From positions 1 to 8,456 of the forward strand of contig JAJZZW010000076.1 in the NCBI GenBank assembly GCA_021797385.1: DNA of 8,456 nt, in the 5' to 3' direction. The notes under the pieces were generated by a model. The model did not search any database. It worked only from the letters and a program-made list of their open reading frames with translations, and was not told the DNA's origin. Position numbers and translations under genes: made by a program. Shown one piece after another: positions 6,597 through 8,456 of the stretch; the stretch's first letter is position 1; each line of letters starts with the position of its first letter. The stretch comes from Thermoplasmata archaeon. GTDB lineage: Archaea > Thermoplasmatota > Thermoplasmata > Thermoplasmatales > Thermoplasmataceae.

Positions 6597-6821
6597 ATGA
6601 AACCACTTTCAAATAAGATTACTGTTCCACTTTTGATAATCGCTATAGGATTTCTTGTATATTATCTGATAGCACTTATCACAATTCTCACAGGAATTGC
6701 GCAACTAGTTGGATCCATATATACGCTTTACATTTCCACTTTTATTATCTTTCTTTTAGTACTGGGACTTGTTTTTTCCATCAGATCAAGAGTTTCCTGG
6801 GAAGGTAAGCATATAAACTAA
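6597..6821 (+). CDS. Small two-helix membrane protein, function unknown
   Basis: A 74-residue protein from ATG at 6597 (80 residues if GTG at 6579 is used). I prefer the ATG because the AT box at 6570-6577 lies at the right distance for a leaderless message and because the extra six residues are Asn/Tyr/Ile of AT-rich promoter sequence. After a short basic N-terminus it has two long hydrophobic helices (about residues 8-31 and 36-61), then a short basic/polar tail RSRVSWEGKHIN. The positive charges at the N-terminus and after helix 2 suggest that both ends face the cytoplasm. No family is recognised. It is divergent from the ATPase operon and convergent with the STAND NTPase gene, 21 bases stop to stop. 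Confidence 0.6.
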   Translation: MKPLSNKITVPLLIIAIGFLVYYLIALITILTGIAQLVGSIYTLYISTFIIFLLVLGLVFSIRSRVSWEGKHIN

Positions 6822-6828
6822 TATTTTT

Positions 6829-6864
6829 AACCGTGGAAATAATTACAAAATTTTTAACACGGTT
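6829..6864. terminator. Inverted repeat between convergent genes, probable shared terminator
   Basis: AACCGTG (6829-6835) pairs with CACGGTT (6858-6864) across a 22-base AT-rich loop. On the plus strand the right arm runs into TTTTATATTTTT, and on the minus strand the left arm is followed by TTAAAAATATT, so each side offers the T-rich tract used in archaeal termination. The right arm lies inside the last codons of the STAND gene. Confidence 0.45.
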
Positions 6865-8456
6865 TTTATATTTTTCAGGGTTTTTTCATAATCAAACCAC
6901 TGTAGATTTTTGGATATATCCATGAGTTCTGGAGCACTTAAATATACATAATATGGAAGCAGCGTAAATTCTATAGCTCCAAGGTTTTTAACCAATCTTT
7001 TCATTTCACTGTAATGTTCCATGAATTTATTCCTATTACCGCTTTTAAGATACATTAGACAGTAACTTCCCCGTGCATAAACCATACCACCAGGATATTT
7101 AATTTGTTCCTGTGTTGCCAGAGCCAGGTCAGAATATTTTAAGCTATCAGAAAAGTTGTCCTTCATGGAACTGGCTATAGACAATGCTGCATAAGTTTTG
7201 CCGTATTCTACCGGCGCATTCAGGTTCAAGTTAATCTCCATTGATTTTTTTCCATACTCTAAACCTTTCTCCGGATCGAACCAGCAATAGGATTCTGCAA
7301 GATTGTTGTATAATTTACCCTGCAAACCTAAAATGTTGAATTTCCTTGCCAGATTCATAGCATTAAAATATTTTTCAATAGCATCCTCAAACATAAAATT
7401 AAACCGGTAAATATGTCCTTCTATTCTAAGCATTTCTGCAAATAATACAGAATCCGTATTCGCTTCGCCATATGTAGAGTCCATTCCATTCATTGCATCA
7501 GAGAATTTGCCAAACAGGAAAGTAAGGTCTCCTATTTGATTCTGGGATTTAAGATAAAGTTCCTTATCCTTATTGCTATTATACTTTTCAGAGATTGCCT
7601 TAAATATGGCCAGCGCATCCGAAAATCTCCCCATAACCCGCAGTGTGTCTGCTCTATAATATGATACATAATCTTTATAACTGCCAAATAATGGATTTTC
7701 GGAATTAATATTTTCCAATATTTTAATGCTTTCCTCCAGCATTCCGATTCTTCTGAGATAGGCAGCAAGAAGGAATTGAATGCGATCATCTTCCGGATGC
7801 TTTTTAATAATTTGACCTGAAATGCTACCAACTATATTCCAGTATCCGGCATCAATAAGGAATATTGAAAGTTCGATAAATTTCTCACCTATGTTGATAG
7901 GCGGTTCAGGTATATATGAAAGGAGATTCATAACATTCGGATAAAAAACTACAATTGAATCATAGGAAATACTATGTTTATTATCGTTGAGATAGTTTAT
8001 TACACCTGAAAAAATTTTATCCATAATTCTGGATTTGCCATTAATTGTAGGATTATTTATAACATATTCATAAAAATTATCGTGTACTTTGTATATACCT
8101 TCTATATCTTCGACTTTCAGAACGAATGAATGGTCAATTATTTCTTCAAAGTTTGAAAGGGCAACCGGTATATTGAGTTTCTTGACCAGAATCTCAAATA
8201 TGTTAAAATCAAAAAAATGAAGGTATGATAAGGCCGTGAACAGTGTCCTCTCATCATCCGAAAGGTGGGATAGAAACCTCGGTATAATTTCATTTGTTGG
8301 AATTATAAAATCATATCCTGATATATTGTTATCCTTATTTCTCAAATAAATTTCAACACAGAGGTCAAGATACAGGGGAAGTCCTTTGCTACTTGTTATT
8401 ATGGACTTTCTGATAGATTCGTCTGTAATGGGCACTGATTTAAGGAAATAGTCAGA
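6843..8456 (-). CDS. STAND-type NTPase with winged helix and TPR array (5' partial, C-terminal 537 residues)
   Basis: The frame stays open to the right edge: the last seven codons read SDYFLKS and join VPITDES directly, so the GTG at 8435 is internal and the true start is outside. Counted from the edge, residues 1-40 are the end of the nucleotide-binding module with the GLP motif (25-27) typical of NB-ARC/MalT-like STAND ATPases. Residues about 58-135 form a winged helix (LSDDERTLFTALS) ending in YKVHDNFYEYV, where VHD (124-126) takes the place of the MHD nucleotide sensor. About 165-510 is a run of TPR-like helix pairs spaced roughly 40 residues, e.g. GRFSDALAIFKAI and NFMFEDAIEKYFNAMNLA. 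Such proteins are nucleotide-driven switches in signalling, regulation or defence, with the TPRs as sensor. The effector, if any, would be N-terminal and is not visible. Confidence 0.85.
   Translation of the reverse strand, partial: SDYFLKSVPITDESIRKSIITSSKGLPLYLDLCVEIYLRNKDNNISGYDFIIPTNEIIPRFLSHLSDDERTLFTALSYLHFFDFNIFEILVKKLNIPVALSNFEEIIDHSFVLKVEDIEGIYKVHDNFYEYVINNPTINGKSRIMDKIFSGVINYLNDNKHSISYDSIVVFYPNVMNLLSYIPEPPINIGEKFIELSIFLIDAGYWNIVGSISGQIIKKHPEDDRIQFLLAAYLRRIGMLEESIKILENINSENPLFGSYKDYVSYYRADTLRVMGRFSDALAIFKAISEKYNSNKDKELYLKSQNQIGDLTFLFGKFSDAMNGMDSTYGEANTDSVLFAEMLRIEGHIYRFNFMFEDAIEKYFNAMNLARKFNILGLQGKLYNNLAESYCWFDPEKGLEYGKKSMEINLNLNAPVEYGKTYAALSIASSMKDNFSDSLKYSDLALATQEQIKYPGGMVYARGSYCLMYLKSGNRNKFMEHYSEMKRLVKNLGAIEFTLLPYYVYLSAPELMDISKNLQWFDYEKTLKNIKTVLKIL

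Noticed and set aside
7532..7831. Minus-strand frame of 99 codons in another register
   Set aside because: Overlaps the TPR array of the STAND NTPase in a different frame on the same strand; no domain, basic and Trp/Arg-rich as frame shadows often are.
8433..8435. GTG as start of the right-edge gene
   Set aside because: The frame continues upstream to the window edge (SDYFLKS) and the visible protein begins in the middle of an ATPase module.

Overview
The window is AT-rich and reads as archaeal, most likely a Thermoplasmatales-type acidophile (Ferroplasma/Acidiplasma/Cuniculiplasma-like). That placement is an inference from AT-box promoters sitting about 25 bases from start codons (near-leaderless transcripts), GGTGA-type Shine-Dalgarno sequences, ATA- and AGG/AGA-rich codon use, and the families present (archaeal AAA/STAND ATPases, TPR proteins, OLD ATPase). 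No marker gene fixes the species.

Left edge to about 2027 is a patchwork. It holds the C-terminal end of a TPR protein (1-360), a GC-rich class I methyltransferase on the minus strand (546-1340) that looks imported from a bacterium, a decayed N-terminus of an archaeal P-loop ATPase (1459-1662, minus) whose Walker A motif is broken by an apparent one-base loss, and an unrecognised 58-codon ORF (1742-1918, plus) whose start lies inside a cluster of ACAGGT/ACCTGT palindromes.

The centre (2028-6252, minus) is a two-gene operon. A 901-residue OLD-family ABC ATPase comes first. Its TOPRIM nuclease domain lacks the first catalytic Glu, and it has an extra C-terminal alpha/beta domain joined by a basic linker. 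Its stop codon overlaps by 11 bases the start of a membrane-embedded, processive-type GT2 glycosyltransferase with all the expected motifs. A promoter-like AT box lies just upstream of the ATPase. This pairing is the best candidate in the window for an undescribed system: an apparently nuclease-dead OLD ATPase produced together with a polysaccharide synthase.

The right part has a 326-base intergenic region with inverted repeats, a small two-helix membrane protein (plus), a probable shared terminator, and the C-terminal 537 residues of a STAND-type NTPase (end of ATPase module with GLP motif, winged helix with VHD motif, TPR array) that runs off the right edge. TPR proteins therefore lie at both ends. 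No tRNA, rRNA, CRISPR array or intact transposase was seen.
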